This document shows, in pieces, positions 30,149 through 39,094 of a stretch of DNA of 64,000 nt. The notes below the pieces were generated by a model. That model did no database searches. It saw only the letters and a list, made by a program, of their open reading frames with translations, and had not been told where the DNA came from. The stretch is taken from NCBI GenBank assembly GCA_022821845.1, contig JAJECT010000035.1, positions 109,973 to 173,972 on the forward strand, read 5' to 3'. Position numbers and translations under genes: made by a program. Position 1 is the first letter of the stretch. Each line of letters opens with the position of its first letter. The DNA is from Rhodothermales bacterium (GTDB lineage: Bacteria; Bacteroidota; Rhodothermia; Rhodothermales; VXPQ01).

Positions 30149-31408
30149 ATGAGTAATTCCTTCAAATTCAACGGCTCGTTGACCGACAATCCCAAATTAT
30201 GCGTGGTTGGCGTAGGCGGCGGGGGCGGCAATGCCGTCAACGACATGATCACCCGCGGAATACGGGGCGTCGAGTTCATTGCGATCAATACGGATTCGCA
30301 GGCGCTGCGCAAAAATCTGTCGCCGGTGAAGATCCAGGCGGGCGCTGTGTTGACGAAAGGCCTTGGGGCAGGCGCCCGGCCCGCCGTCGGCGCCGATGCG
30401 ATCGAGGAAAGCCGCGAAGAAATCAAGCAAGCGCTGAAGGGCTTCGACATGGTGTTCATTACCGCAGGCATGGGCGGCGGCACCGGCACCGGCGGCGCGC
30501 CCGTGGTGGCTGCGATCGCGCGGAAACTCCATATTCTGACCGTCGCCATTGTCACGCAGCCCTTCGATTTCGAGGGGGTTCGCCGCCGCAAAGCCGCCGA
30601 CGAAGGCATCGAACTGCTTCGCGACATCGTCGACACGCTGATTGTCGTTCCCAACGAGCGCCTGATGGAAATATCGGACGACAAGACCAGCTGGCTCGAA
30701 GCGTTCAGCATGGTGGACAATGTGCTTTACAATGCGGCGCGCGGCATATCCGATCTGATCACTGTGCATGGCCTCGTCAACCTCGACTTTGCGGACGTCA
30801 AGACCACAATGGAAGTGGGGGGACAGGCCGTCATGGGGGCTGCGGAGGCGAGCGGGTCCAATCGGTCCGAAACGGCGGCCCGCGACGCCATTTCGAGTCC
30901 GCTGCTCGACGGGCTTTCCATCGCCGGGGCCAGCAATGTGCTGGTCAATATTACGTCCAGCGAGAACATAAAATTCCAGGAGGTCAGTACGGCGGTCGAT
31001 ATCATTCGGCAAGAAGCGGGGTCGGAGGTGGAGGTCATTTTCGGTACGGTGATCGATGAGTCGATGGGCGATAATCTCCGGGTCACGGTGATTGCTACGG
31101 GATTCGATCTGGATCGGATGTCGCGCGGTCAGGAGCGGTATGTGCGGACGGTGTCGCTGGACCAGCCGGGAATCCCGCCGAATTACAAGGGACAGGATAA
31201 TTTGCGTACGCTGGATCAGCCTGCGTACGAGCGCCGCCATATTCTCCGGCAGGACGATCCCGACGCGACGGAACAACCCGGACGGCCCAGGAGGGCGGAA
31301 GAGAATACGCGGCGCAGCAAAATCAACCGGCTGGGTCGCGATCTTCCGGGACCAGATCGGAAAGAAGACACCGACACGCCGGCCTTCCTGCGCAAAATGA
31401 TGGACTGA
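30149..31408 (+). CDS. ftsZ: cell division GTPase FtsZ
   Basis: 419 aa. GTP-binding VGVGGGGGNAVNDMI, tubulin signature AGMGGGTGTGGAPV (107-120) and the T7 loop NLDFADVKTTM. A charged linker of about 80 residues leads to DTPAFLRKMMD, the conserved C-terminal peptide that binds FtsA. GGAG lies eight bases before the ATG at 30149. Last gene of the dcw cluster, 74 bases after ftsA. Confidence 0.98.
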   Translation: MSNSFKFNGSLTDNPKLCVVGVGGGGGNAVNDMITRGIRGVEFIAINTDSQALRKNLSPVKIQAGAVLTKGLGAGARPAVGADAIEESREEIKQALKGFDMVFITAGMGGGTGTGGAPVVAAIARKLHILTVAIVTQPFDFEGVRRRKAADEGIELLRDIVDTLIVVPNERLMEISDDKTSWLEAFSMVDNVLYNAARGISDLITVHGLVNLDFADVKTTMEVGGQAVMGAAEASGSNRSETAARDAISSPLLDGLSIAGASNVLVNITSSENIKFQEVSTAVDIIRQEAGSEVEVIFGTVIDESMGDNLRVTVIATGFDLDRMSRGQERYVRTVSLDQPGIPPNYKGQDNLRTLDQPAYERRHILRQDDPDATEQPGRPRRAEENTRRSKINRLGRDLPGPDRKEDTDTPAFLRKMMD

Positions 31409-31426
31409 AACGGGTGCGAGGTTGCC

Positions 31427-33067
31427 ATGGCCGTGCTCCGTTTCGCGTACATAGCGACCTGCTGGGCGTTGACGTCCGCGGCGCTTCTTTCGCCGCCGGT
31501 CGTTGCCCGGCAGACGCCGCTGAAGGGGGTGGTCTGGTCGCCGCCGGAGGATAGCGTCCAGGCTGTGCGGGATATGTACGCCATGTCGGAGGGCGGCGTC
31601 GAGGCGGTGCGGGCCTCGTTTACGCAGAACAGCCATGCGCTGGCCGCCGCCGATGCGCTTGGATTGCATATCTACCTGGATCTGCCCGTATCGCGCTTGT
31701 CGGTTTCCGGGCTGCAGGATACGCTTGCGTATGCGCGGGAAGCGCTTGACAGCGTCCTGGACATGGCGCGGCGCCACCCCTCCATTCGGGCTATAGGGCT
31801 TGTCCGCCATAGCGATACGTCCGACCCGGCGGCCTGTGCGCTGCTGGATCGGTTGGCCGCCCGCGTCCGCGCGACGGCGCCGGGCGTATCGACCTATTAC
31901 GTAACCCGATTTTCCAGAGACGATGCGTGCGCGCACGTGGTGGATTTCGTCCTGATAGATGTGCTGGACAGGCCAGATCCGGCGGACTGGCTGGACAAGG
32001 CGGACGGCCCTTCCGTGGGCGTGGGCGCGCTTGGAATCGCGGTTGAGGCCGACGGTCCCCGCGGGCTGCTTGCACCGTTTTCGCCGGAGCGCCAGGCCCG
32101 CTATTTCGAGGACGCCTTGCCCGAACTGCTCGGTGGTCCGCTGCGAGCGGTTTTTGCGTATCGCTGGCGGGACAGCCCCGCGTCTGATTCTGATTGGCCG
32201 AGGGGTTCCAGGCAATACGGCTTGCATGCGGCGGACGGACAGGCGCGGGCGGCGTTCGACGTGGTTTCCGGGATTTTTTCGGGCCGCCAGACGGTTTTCG
32301 CCTTTGATCAGGGCGAACCGCCGCGCAAATCCGTTGCCTGGGTTATTCTTTTCGGCTGGCTGGTTATCCTGGCCATCGGGACAGGATATGCGTTATCTCC
32401 ACGATTTCGTTACATGTTGCCCCGGTATTTTCGCTCGCACGTCTTTTTTGTCGAGGCGGTGTATACGAAGCGGGAAATTCTTCCTGGAACCAACCTGATG
32501 GCCCTGTTCGCGCTGGCGGCGGCTGCCGCGCTGACGGGCTATATGGCCTTGCATCATTTGCAAATCACCGACGCCTTCGCGGCGGCCATGCATTATCTGC
32601 CCCCCCTGATGCACGCGCTAACGGGGGAGATGCTGACGCGGCCCTTCCTGTATTTTTCGCTTGCGGGGTGCCTTTTCGCGCTTGCGCTGGTCCTGTGGGT
32701 TGTCGCCTGGTCGCTTCTTTTGCAACTGGGTTCCCGGATTTTGCGCATCCAGCAGGTCCACATGCTCGTCGTGTGGGCCCACTGGTCCTCTTTGCTCGCC
32801 ATGACCGCCGCCATGGTGATTTCTACTCTTCCGGAGCCGAGCGGGCGGGCAGGTTTTATCCTGCTTGTCGTCTGGCTATGTCTTGGCCTCTTTGCCTTCG
32901 TTCAGGTTCTGCTCGATATGCAACTGGCGACGCGGGCGCCGGCCTATCTGCTCGTTTTGGGGGCTTTGCTTCATCCGTTTTCCTGGGCGTTCTTTTTCCT
33001 CGTTGGCGTGTTGCTCAGGCATCCCTCCGAGGCGGCTTTCGTGTGGCGCGTGGCGTTCCGGCAATAG
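31427..33067 (+). CDS. secreted glycosidase-like domain fused to a multi-helix membrane domain
   Basis: 546 aa. A signal peptide (FAYIATCWALTSAALL) is followed by about 260 residues resembling a TIM-barrel glycosidase fold (LKGVVWSPP; YLDLPVSRL; IRAIGLVRH; FVLIDVLDRPDPADW; AVFAYRWRDSP), with no certain catalytic residues. From about residue 300 come six or more transmembrane helices. The gene starts 18 bases after ftsZ and may be co-transcribed with the division genes, hinting at envelope work, but no family name can be given with confidence. Confidence 0.65.
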   Translation: MAVLRFAYIATCWALTSAALLSPPVVARQTPLKGVVWSPPEDSVQAVRDMYAMSEGGVEAVRASFTQNSHALAAADALGLHIYLDLPVSRLSVSGLQDTLAYAREALDSVLDMARRHPSIRAIGLVRHSDTSDPAACALLDRLAARVRATAPGVSTYYVTRFSRDDACAHVVDFVLIDVLDRPDPADWLDKADGPSVGVGALGIAVEADGPRGLLAPFSPERQARYFEDALPELLGGPLRAVFAYRWRDSPASDSDWPRGSRQYGLHAADGQARAAFDVVSGIFSGRQTVFAFDQGEPPRKSVAWVILFGWLVILAIGTGYALSPRFRYMLPRYFRSHVFFVEAVYTKREILPGTNLMALFALAAAAALTGYMALHHLQITDAFAAAMHYLPPLMHALTGEMLTRPFLYFSLAGCLFALALVLWVVAWSLLLQLGSRILRIQQVHMLVVWAHWSSLLAMTAAMVISTLPEPSGRAGFILLVVWLCLGLFAFVQVLLDMQLATRAPAYLLVLGALLHPFSWAFFFLVGVLLRHPSEAAFVWRVAFRQ

Positions 33068-33071
33068 CCCC

Positions 33072-33100
33072 GCGCAAGCAGGCCCGTTCGCTTCTTGCGC
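33072..33100. terminator. hairpin between convergent genes
   Basis: GCGCAAG (33072-33078) and CTTGCGC (33094-33100) can form a 7-bp stem between the ends of two convergent genes. There is no T tract, so it may act as a transcript end only with Rho, or be incidental. Confidence 0.3.
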
Positions 33101-33103
33101 TGC

Positions 33104-34048
33104 TCAGGCAGGCCGCGCCCACATCCGCTCGGAAAATTCCTCAAAGGGCTTTTTGTAATGCAGCCAGCTGAAATGCAGCGAGATCGGCGTAAACTCCTGA
33201 TAATCGCCTCGACCGGGCAAGCCGGATACAAGCCGGATCAGGTATGCGCGCAGCCTCCGGTTGCGAATGCCGCGCAGCGCGTAGACCGAGCGATCCGTGT
33301 AGTACCGGTAGGTTACCTCGCGGAAATCAGGATCGAAATCGGTCCAGTCTTCCACGAAGTCCAGTTGGGGACTTAGCCGACCCTGGATCCAGGGAAAAAT
33401 GTCCAGATGGCGTTGGCTCATGGCCATCGCAAGGCTCCATTCGCAGGTTTCCTCGCTGCGCCCCTCGTCCAGGCGGCTTCGGAAATGGGTTTGGGCGCGG
33501 CGGGCAAGCAGTGAGGCCGCGGTTTCGCACACGCTTTGCGTCACGTCCCGGTCTGCGCAGTAGATCATGCCCGCCTGCACGCGCGGAAAATGCGAAATCC
33601 CGAACCGCTTCATGGTCCGCCGCCGGCGATCCAGCAGCACATCGATTGCGATGCGCCAGTTTTTGGGTCCCCCGAAGAAAAAGTCGGCGCGCTCCAGGCC
33701 GGTCGCCGTGAAAGGATAGGCTTGCCATTGCTTCCAGAGTGGATCCGGGTTGCGGCACCAGACGATGTCTGCATCCGCGAACAGGGTGCGCTCGTACGGC
33801 ATGAACCGGTGCAGGTGGTGTTTGAATCCCGTAATGGAAGCATGCTCTTCCGGAAGCGTATGAATCTCCTCGAAGAGGTCCGCCTTGCCGTGCGCGCGCA
33901 GGCATTCCCGGTGCGCGTCGGGGCAGAAGAGTGCAATAGGCCGCTGCGCGTCGTGCCGCCTGAGCGTCATGGCGGAAGCCGCCGCATGGCGCACGAACCG
34001 TTCCGGGCCGTACGTATGCAGCGCGTAGCCTTCTTGCGGAGTATCCAT
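33104..34048 (-). CDS. glycosyltransferase-like protein (GT8-like nucleotide-sugar fold)
   Basis: 314 aa from 34048 (MDTPQEGYALHTYGP); the frame is open to 34090. Early block RPIALFCPDAHRECLRAH and the metal-binding-type motif TLFADADIVWCRNPDPLW (DAD) resemble GT8/nucleotide-diphospho-sugar transferases. A conserved-looking SLHFSWLHYKKPFEEF at the end fits the His/Lys region of such enzymes. Stand-alone; donor and acceptor unknown. Confidence 0.65.
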   Translation of the reverse strand: MDTPQEGYALHTYGPERFVRHAAASAMTLRRHDAQRPIALFCPDAHRECLRAHGKADLFEEIHTLPEEHASITGFKHHLHRFMPYERTLFADADIVWCRNPDPLWKQWQAYPFTATGLERADFFFGGPKNWRIAIDVLLDRRRRTMKRFGISHFPRVQAGMIYCADRDVTQSVCETAASLLARRAQTHFRSRLDEGRSEETCEWSLAMAMSQRHLDIFPWIQGRLSPQLDFVEDWTDFDPDFREVTYRYYTDRSVYALRGIRNRRLRAYLIRLVSGLPGRGDYQEFTPISLHFSWLHYKKPFEEFSERMWARPA

Positions 34049-34115
34049 GGCTGTTTTTGTTTGCGCCGCTTTTCCTGTTCCCCGGCGCACGCCCCGTCTG
34101 CGTCCGGCAGCCCCG

Positions 34116-34715
34116 CTACGAACGCATTCCGTCCAGTTTTTTCCGAAGACTGTTCATCAGGGAATCGAATCCGCGCTTGCGGACAACCGCCTGAAAGGAT
34201 CGCGCATACCCGTCCGCAGTGCTTACGTCGTCCAGGATAATGTCCTGCACTTGCCACTGTTCGTTCGCGCGCCCAAGCACGTATTCCACTTTCATGGGAA
34301 TGTCCTTGTAGACCGTGGTCGTCGTTACGTGCGCCGTCTCGTCGCCCGCGGCAATGTTTTCGTAGGTAACCACGGATCGGTAGGCGTCCAGGTCGGACAG
34401 CGACTGGTTCCGCACGATCTGGCTGAACACGTCCACGAATTCCTGCTTTTCGTCCGGCGCCGTATCGGCCCAGAAAGGTCCCAGCGCCGCGCGTCCCATG
34501 GCCGTGAAATCAATGCCGTTGTTGATCACGCGTTTCAGTTGTTCCCGCTGTTCGTCGGTGAACGTTTCCCGGTCGCCCAGCACGTTCTTTATTTCCCGAT
34601 CCCGCTGCTCCAGGAAGCGGCGCACTTCGTCGGATCGGCTCTGGGCCTGCGCGGGGCTCTGCAGGGCGAACAGGGCGGCGAGCAGGAGGACGAGGAAAAA
34701 GGCGGGGCGTGGCAT
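34116..34715 (-). CDS. mlaC: MlaC-like periplasmic phospholipid carrier
   Basis: 199 aa from 34715: signal peptide (FFLVLLLAALFALQSPAQAQ), then the Tol-Ttg2/MlaC fold with DFTAMGRAALGPFWADTAPDEKQE-type segment, VYKDIPMKVEYVL and WQVQDIILDDVS. MlaC proteins shuttle phospholipids between the outer and inner membranes. Here the partner genes mlaE, mlaF and mlaD are not adjacent; the upstream neighbour is a TolC-like gene in a rho-HAD-tolC-mlaC minus-strand run. Confidence 0.88.
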   Translation of the reverse strand: MPRPAFFLVLLLAALFALQSPAQAQSRSDEVRRFLEQRDREIKNVLGDRETFTDEQREQLKRVINNGIDFTAMGRAALGPFWADTAPDEKQEFVDVFSQIVRNQSLSDLDAYRSVVTYENIAAGDETAHVTTTTVYKDIPMKVEYVLGRANEQWQVQDIILDDVSTADGYARSFQAVVRKRGFDSLMNSLRKKLDGMRS

Positions 34716-34818
34716 AAAAGGATCGGTTTTTTGGCGTTTGCGGCGCGCGGCGGCGCATAAATATGCTATGTTCAAAAAATACCCCGCAAAAATCATGCCA
34801 AATTACATATTTTTTGCT

Positions 34819-36240
34819 TTATTCCGCGTCGACGCGGTCCAGGGCGGGCGCTCCGGGTCCGCTCCAGCCTGTTTCCGCCCATAGCCGAAGCACGGCGACA
34901 TTGAAGGCGCGCACGCGCTCGTAATACGCCGCTTTCAGTTCGAGGTTTGCCCGCACGGCGTCCACCAGGTTTTCCGTATCGCCCAGGTCGAGATCGAAGT
35001 TGATTTGCTCGGTGCGCAACCATTCTCCGCTGATGGTCAGGGCTTCGTTTTGCGCATCCATGGCGGCGCGCGCCGCAACGACGTTTCGCCAGGCCGCTTC
35101 CGCCTCGAACAGGATACGTTGCCGGGCCGCCGTCATTTGATGCCGCACTTCGTTGCGTTGGGCTTTGGCCTGCGCGACTTTGGCGCGCGTTTGCGCCATG
35201 TTGAGCGACAGGCGCACGCCGACGCCCGTCCGGATGCTGCGTCCGAGGTACGGATCGTTGACAAAGGCGTTCGTTTGGCGGTGCCGTCCGCTCGTCAACG
35301 TAATTTTCGAATCGACGCCCAGGAAAAGTTGCGGAAAATAGTCGGCGCGCGCAACCTTGACTTGCGCTTCCCGCGCCGCCAGGCCTGCCTCCGCCTGCCG
35401 GATTTCCGGGCGACGCTTCGCGGCCATCCGCAGGTAGGCGTCCAGAGAATCCAGCGCGAACGGCATGGGCTCCAGCACAATGTCTTCCGGTTCGGGCAGC
35501 GCGCCTTCGGGCAGCAGCAATTGCCGCGCCAGCGCGCTTTGCGCCGTCCGCAGTCCCTGCTCCACTTCGACCACCCGCCGCAGAAATTCCTGTTCCGTAA
35601 TGAGCACCTTGAACAGGTCGGCGTCGTCCACGTCCTCCGCGCCCTCGTCAAGAAGCCGACGGATTTCGGATTTGGCCTGATCCACGATATCGCCTGCCTG
35701 CGCGGTCAGTCGGACCAGTTGCCTGGCGAGCAACAGGTTATAGTACAGCGTCCCGGTGCGGAGCGCGACGTCGATCTTCTTTTGGCTTGTGGACGCTTCC
35801 TCCACCCGTACGCCCTCCCGCGCCGCTTCGACAGTCCCTTTCAGGGCGCCCCAGGTATAGAGCGGTTGCACCAGGCTGGTTTCGAACCGGTTCAGCGGGC
35901 GCAGGGATTCCCAATCGTTTTGCACTTCGGGGTAGAGATACAGATGGTCCCTCGGAGCGTCGGCGGGAAGGTTGCGCAGTCCGGGCGCCGCCGCATGCGC
36001 GGTCTGGAGCGAAAACTCGGTGGCGAATCGGCTTGCGCGGGCAAGTTGCGCGCGCGCCTGGGCGAAATCCGTTTTCGAGGCGGCGACGCCTACTTCCGGG
36101 CTCATGTCCAGGGCCCGCCGGATCGCCGTTTCGAGGCGTATATGGAGCGTATCCGGCGTCTGGGCGACGGCGGACAGGGGAACGAAGAGGGCGAAGGCGT
36201 ACAGAAGGGCCCCCGCCCGTCGCGAGGCGTACCGTTGCAT
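34819..36240 (-). CDS. tolC: TolC family outer-membrane efflux protein
   Basis: 473 aa from 36240 with signal peptide (ALLYAFALFVPLSAVAQ). Two long alpha-helical repeats typical of OEP proteins: AIRRALDMSPEVGVAASKTD in the first and AAKRRPEIRQAEAGLAAREA in the second, with the beta-barrel portions between. It would form a trimeric channel for an efflux pump or type I secretion system; no pump genes are next to it. It begins four bases after the stop of the HAD gene. Symbol given as family name only. Confidence 0.88.
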   Translation of the reverse strand: MQRYASRRAGALLYAFALFVPLSAVAQTPDTLHIRLETAIRRALDMSPEVGVAASKTDFAQARAQLARASRFATEFSLQTAHAAAPGLRNLPADAPRDHLYLYPEVQNDWESLRPLNRFETSLVQPLYTWGALKGTVEAAREGVRVEEASTSQKKIDVALRTGTLYYNLLLARQLVRLTAQAGDIVDQAKSEIRRLLDEGAEDVDDADLFKVLITEQEFLRRVVEVEQGLRTAQSALARQLLLPEGALPEPEDIVLEPMPFALDSLDAYLRMAAKRRPEIRQAEAGLAAREAQVKVARADYFPQLFLGVDSKITLTSGRHRQTNAFVNDPYLGRSIRTGVGVRLSLNMAQTRAKVAQAKAQRNEVRHQMTAARQRILFEAEAAWRNVVAARAAMDAQNEALTISGEWLRTEQINFDLDLGDTENLVDAVRANLELKAAYYERVRAFNVAVLRLWAETGWSGPGAPALDRVDAE

Positions 36241-36244
36241 GGCG

Positions 36245-36970
36245 CTATACGCTATGGTCCACAATATTCGGCAATGCGTTCAGGTCGTCGATCACGACGT
36301 CCGCCCCCTGTTCTTGCAACAAAGATGCCATTTCCGCCTTGTTTCCGATGTACGGAGGAATGAAGCCGATCGCATACGCCCCGGCGTCCCGGGCGCAGGC
36401 CATGTCGTCCACGGAATCGCCGACGTAGGCGGCCTCTTCAGGGGGAACGTCGTGTCCCGCCGCCGCAAGGATCGCCAGGGCGCGCCGGAGAGGAAACGGG
36501 TCCGGCTTGGGGCGGTCTCCCTGCTGCTCCCTGGCCACGATCCATGGAAAGTACGTTTCCCAACCGAAACGCCGGACGGTCCATGTTGCTTCCGCGTCCG
36601 GCCGTCCCGTTACCACGCCCATGGGGCGCCCGCCCGCCCCGAGCCGGTCCAGCGTGGCGGTTTGCATCAGCGCGGGTTCTTCTGCAATGAAGCCGTCCCA
36701 GTGCTCCCCCCGGTATCGCCTCTGGAAAGCGTCCACGACGCGGGCCAGCGGCACGCTCGCGCCCCGCTCGGCGATGAGGGCGCAGGTCAGATCCCAGTCG
36801 TCGTTGAACCCGCCCATGTTTTTGTAGCGCTGGATGGCGTCGGGGGACAGTTTCCGTCCCGTGAATTCCTCCACCGTTTCTTCCACGGCGCGTCGATAGG
36901 AACGCGACACGTCCACGAGCACGCCGTCCATGTCGAAGAAAAGCGCCCGGACCTCGGTCTTCCCCGCCAT
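36245..36970 (-). CDS. HAD-superfamily phosphatase (subfamily IA)
   Basis: 241 aa. All four HAD motifs: FFDMDGVLVDVS with the nucleophile Asp, GVVTGRPD, the Lys in DRPKPDPFPLRRAL, and VGDSVDDMACARDAG. The helical cap at about 20-95 (GGFNDDWDLTCALI) resembles phosphoglycolate phosphatase-type enzymes. Substrate unknown. It lies between rho (6 bases upstream) and tolC in one transcriptional run. Confidence 0.85.
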   Translation of the reverse strand: MAGKTEVRALFFDMDGVLVDVSRSYRRAVEETVEEFTGRKLSPDAIQRYKNMGGFNDDWDLTCALIAERGASVPLARVVDAFQRRYRGEHWDGFIAEEPALMQTATLDRLGAGGRPMGVVTGRPDAEATWTVRRFGWETYFPWIVAREQQGDRPKPDPFPLRRALAILAAAGHDVPPEEAAYVGDSVDDMACARDAGAYAIGFIPPYIGNKAEMASLLQEQGADVVIDDLNALPNIVDHSV

Positions 36971-36976
36971 GACGCC

Positions 36977-38791
36977 TTACGAATTCATGGTGACGAGGAA
37001 TTCGTCGTTGTTTTTGGTGCCCCGCATTTTGTCCAGCAGGAACGTCATGGCGTCGATAGGCGACATGTCCGCAAGCAGTTTCCGGAGAATCCAGATGCGT
37101 CCCAGCTTGGCGTCCGGCACAAGCAGTTCTTCCCGCCGCGTTCCCGACATGATCACATTGATCGCGGGGAATATGCGGCGGTCGGCGAGGTTGCGATCCA
37201 GCACGATTTCGGAGTTGCCGGTTCCCTTGAATTCTTCGAAGATGACCTCGTCCATCCGGCTTCCCGTATCGATGAGCGCCGTTCCGATGATGGTCAGGGA
37301 TCCACCTTCTTCCACGTTCCGGGCCGCGCCGAAAAAGCGTTTCGGATTGCGCAAGGCGCCCGCCTCCATGCCGCCGGACAGGGTTTTGCCCGTGTTGGGC
37401 GTCACCGTATTGTTCGCGCGCGCCAGCCGCGTGATGGAGTCCAGAAGGATCACCACGTCCTGCCCGGCCTCCACCAGCCGCTTGGCTTTCTCCAGCACGA
37501 TATCCACCACCTGCACATGTTGCTCGGCTTTCTGGTCGAAGGTCGAGGAAATGACCTCGCCGCGCACGTTCCGCTCCATGTCCGTGACCTCTTCGGGCCG
37601 TTCGTCCACCAGCAACACGATCAGGTACGCTTCCGGATGATTCGTCGTGATTGCGTTGGCTATTTTCTGGAGCAGCACGGTCTTGCCCGTTTTCGGCTGC
37701 GCCACGATCAGCGCCCGCTGCCCTTTCCCGATCGGCGTAAACAAGTCGAGGATGCGGGTATTGTAATCTCCCGCATGCGTTTCGAGGCGGAGATGCTCCA
37801 TGGGGTAGAGCGGCGTGAGATAATCGAAAGCCTGCCGTTCTTCGATTTCTCCAGGTTTGCGCCCGTTGATCGTATTCACTTGTATGAGCGCAAAGAACCG
37901 TTCTCCTTCCTTGGGCGGGCGCACTTCGCCATCGACGGTGTCCCCCAACTGCAAACTGAACCGTTTGATCTGCGACGGGGAAACGTAAATGTCGTCCGGG
38001 CTGGGGAGGTAATTGTATTCCGCCGAACGCAGGAAACCGTAGCCGTCGGGGAGTACTTCCAGCACCCCGATTTTGCGGATCATGCCTTCCAGTTCCGTGC
38101 GCCTCGGGTCGTGGGCGGCCATGTACTCCGGGCGCCCTTCGTAGATATTTCTGCGCCGCGCCTCTTGCGCCCGAGGGTCCCGGCCCCGGCGGGCATTCTT
38201 GCGCGGGTCCGGCGCGCGCCGCTTCATGCGCCGGTCGTCCGTCCGCTCCCGTTCGCCGCCGCCGGGTTCGCGGCGAGGCGGCCTTTTCCGTTCGTCGCCC
38301 GCCGCGTTTCTCGGATGCGGGCGCTGTCCGTCGCGGGGCCGCGCGGCGCCGGGTCCGCCGCCATTGTTCCGCGCGCTGCCGGCGGGCGGGGCCGGGCGTT
38401 TGCGCTCCGGGGGCGGCGTTTTGTCCCGCCGCAGATTCTGTCCGGGCGCCGGACGAGGACGCTCGCCGTTCGGATTTTTTCGGTTCTCGCCAGACGGGGC
38501 GGGTGGCGCCGGCGGCGCCTTATCGGGGGCCTGGGCCGGGCGGTTTTCTCTGGAGGGGGCAGGCTTGTTTTCCGGACGCGGGCGGCGTTCGGGCGGAAGG
38601 ATGCGCTGCGGAGTCGGACGGGCCGGTCGCCCGCGCAGGGAGCCATTGCCGGCGACGACCTCGGCGTTCGCCTCGATGATGCGGTAGATCAAGTCTTCCT
38701 TGCGGCTCTGGGAATAGCCGCTCAGGCCAAGGCCGCGCGCAAGGTCCTTCAGTTCCGGGAGTTTCTTTTTTTGTAAATCGTGGATGTTCAT
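36977..38791 (-). CDS. rho: transcription termination factor Rho with a long disordered insert
   Basis: 604 aa. N-terminal Rho_N helical domain ([29 protein letters not shown]), then about 170 residues of Arg, Pro and Gly (for example [20 protein letters not shown]), then the cold-shock RNA-binding domain ([20 protein letters not shown]) and the ATPase core with Walker [15 protein letters not shown] and Walker [16 protein letters not shown]. It is larger than the 420-aa E. coli protein because of the disordered insert, a feature known in Bacteroidota and Actinobacteria. Confidence 0.96.
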   Translation of the reverse strand: MNIHDLQKKKLPELKDLARGLGLSGYSQSRKEDLIYRIIEANAEVVAGNGSLRGRPARPTPQRILPPERRPRPENKPAPSRENRPAQAPDKAPPAPPAPSGENRKNPNGERPRPAPGQNLRRDKTPPPERKRPAPPAGSARNNGGGPGAARPRDGQRPHPRNAAGDERKRPPRREPGGGERERTDDRRMKRRAPDPRKNARRGRDPRAQEARRRNIYEGRPEYMAAHDPRRTELEGMIRKIGVLEVLPDGYGFLRSAEYNYLPSPDDIYVSPSQIKRFSLQLGDTVDGEVRPPKEGERFFALIQVNTINGRKPGEIEERQAFDYLTPLYPMEHLRLETHAGDYNTRILDLFTPIGKGQRALIVAQPKTGKTVLLQKIANAITTNHPEAYLIVLLVDERPEEVTDMERNVRGEVISSTFDQKAEQHVQVVDIVLEKAKRLVEAGQDVVILLDSITRLARANNTVTPNTGKTLSGGMEAGALRNPKRFFGAARNVEEGGSLTIIGTALIDTGSRMDEVIFEEFKGTGNSEIVLDRNLADRRIFPAINVIMSGTRREELLVPDAKLGRIWILRKLLADMSPIDAMTFLLDKMRGTKNNDEFLVTMNS

Positions 38792-39038
38792 TGCGGTCGA
38801 TCAGGGTATTGCAGACGGAAGGGGTCTTCCGCATCGAGGACGAAAACCGGCGCAGGCGATCAGAAAGACGTTCTGCGTTGCGCTTGCGGCTTCGCATATG
38901 GATGCGAGGCGCGTCTGATGAGAGACAGAAAAAATCGGTGGGATGAATAATCTGCTGCGGTCCGGGCAAGGGGGAAGGGCGCCGGGACCGGGGATTTCGG
39001 CAGCGTGGCGTACAGCCAATAACTTGCTAACCGGGTAA

Positions 39039-39068
39039 CAAGATAGGGTTTCCCGACGAGAAGTCAAA
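39039..39068 (-). promoter_or_regulatory. probable rho promoter
   Basis: Read on the minus strand: TTTG at 39068-39065, then 19 bases, then TATCTTGT from 39045, close to the Bacteroidota consensus TTTG-N19-TAnnTTTG; it can also be read as TTGACT-N16-TATCTT. It leaves a leader of about 240 bases before rho, in keeping with Rho autoregulation in leaders elsewhere. Confidence 0.5.
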
Positions 39069-39094
39069 TTTTCCCGTCGAAAAATTTATTTCGT

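Noticed and set aside
38792..39094. 88-codon minus-strand frame upstream of rho
   Set aside because: It overlaps the proposed promoter and leader and shows no domain or codon signal.
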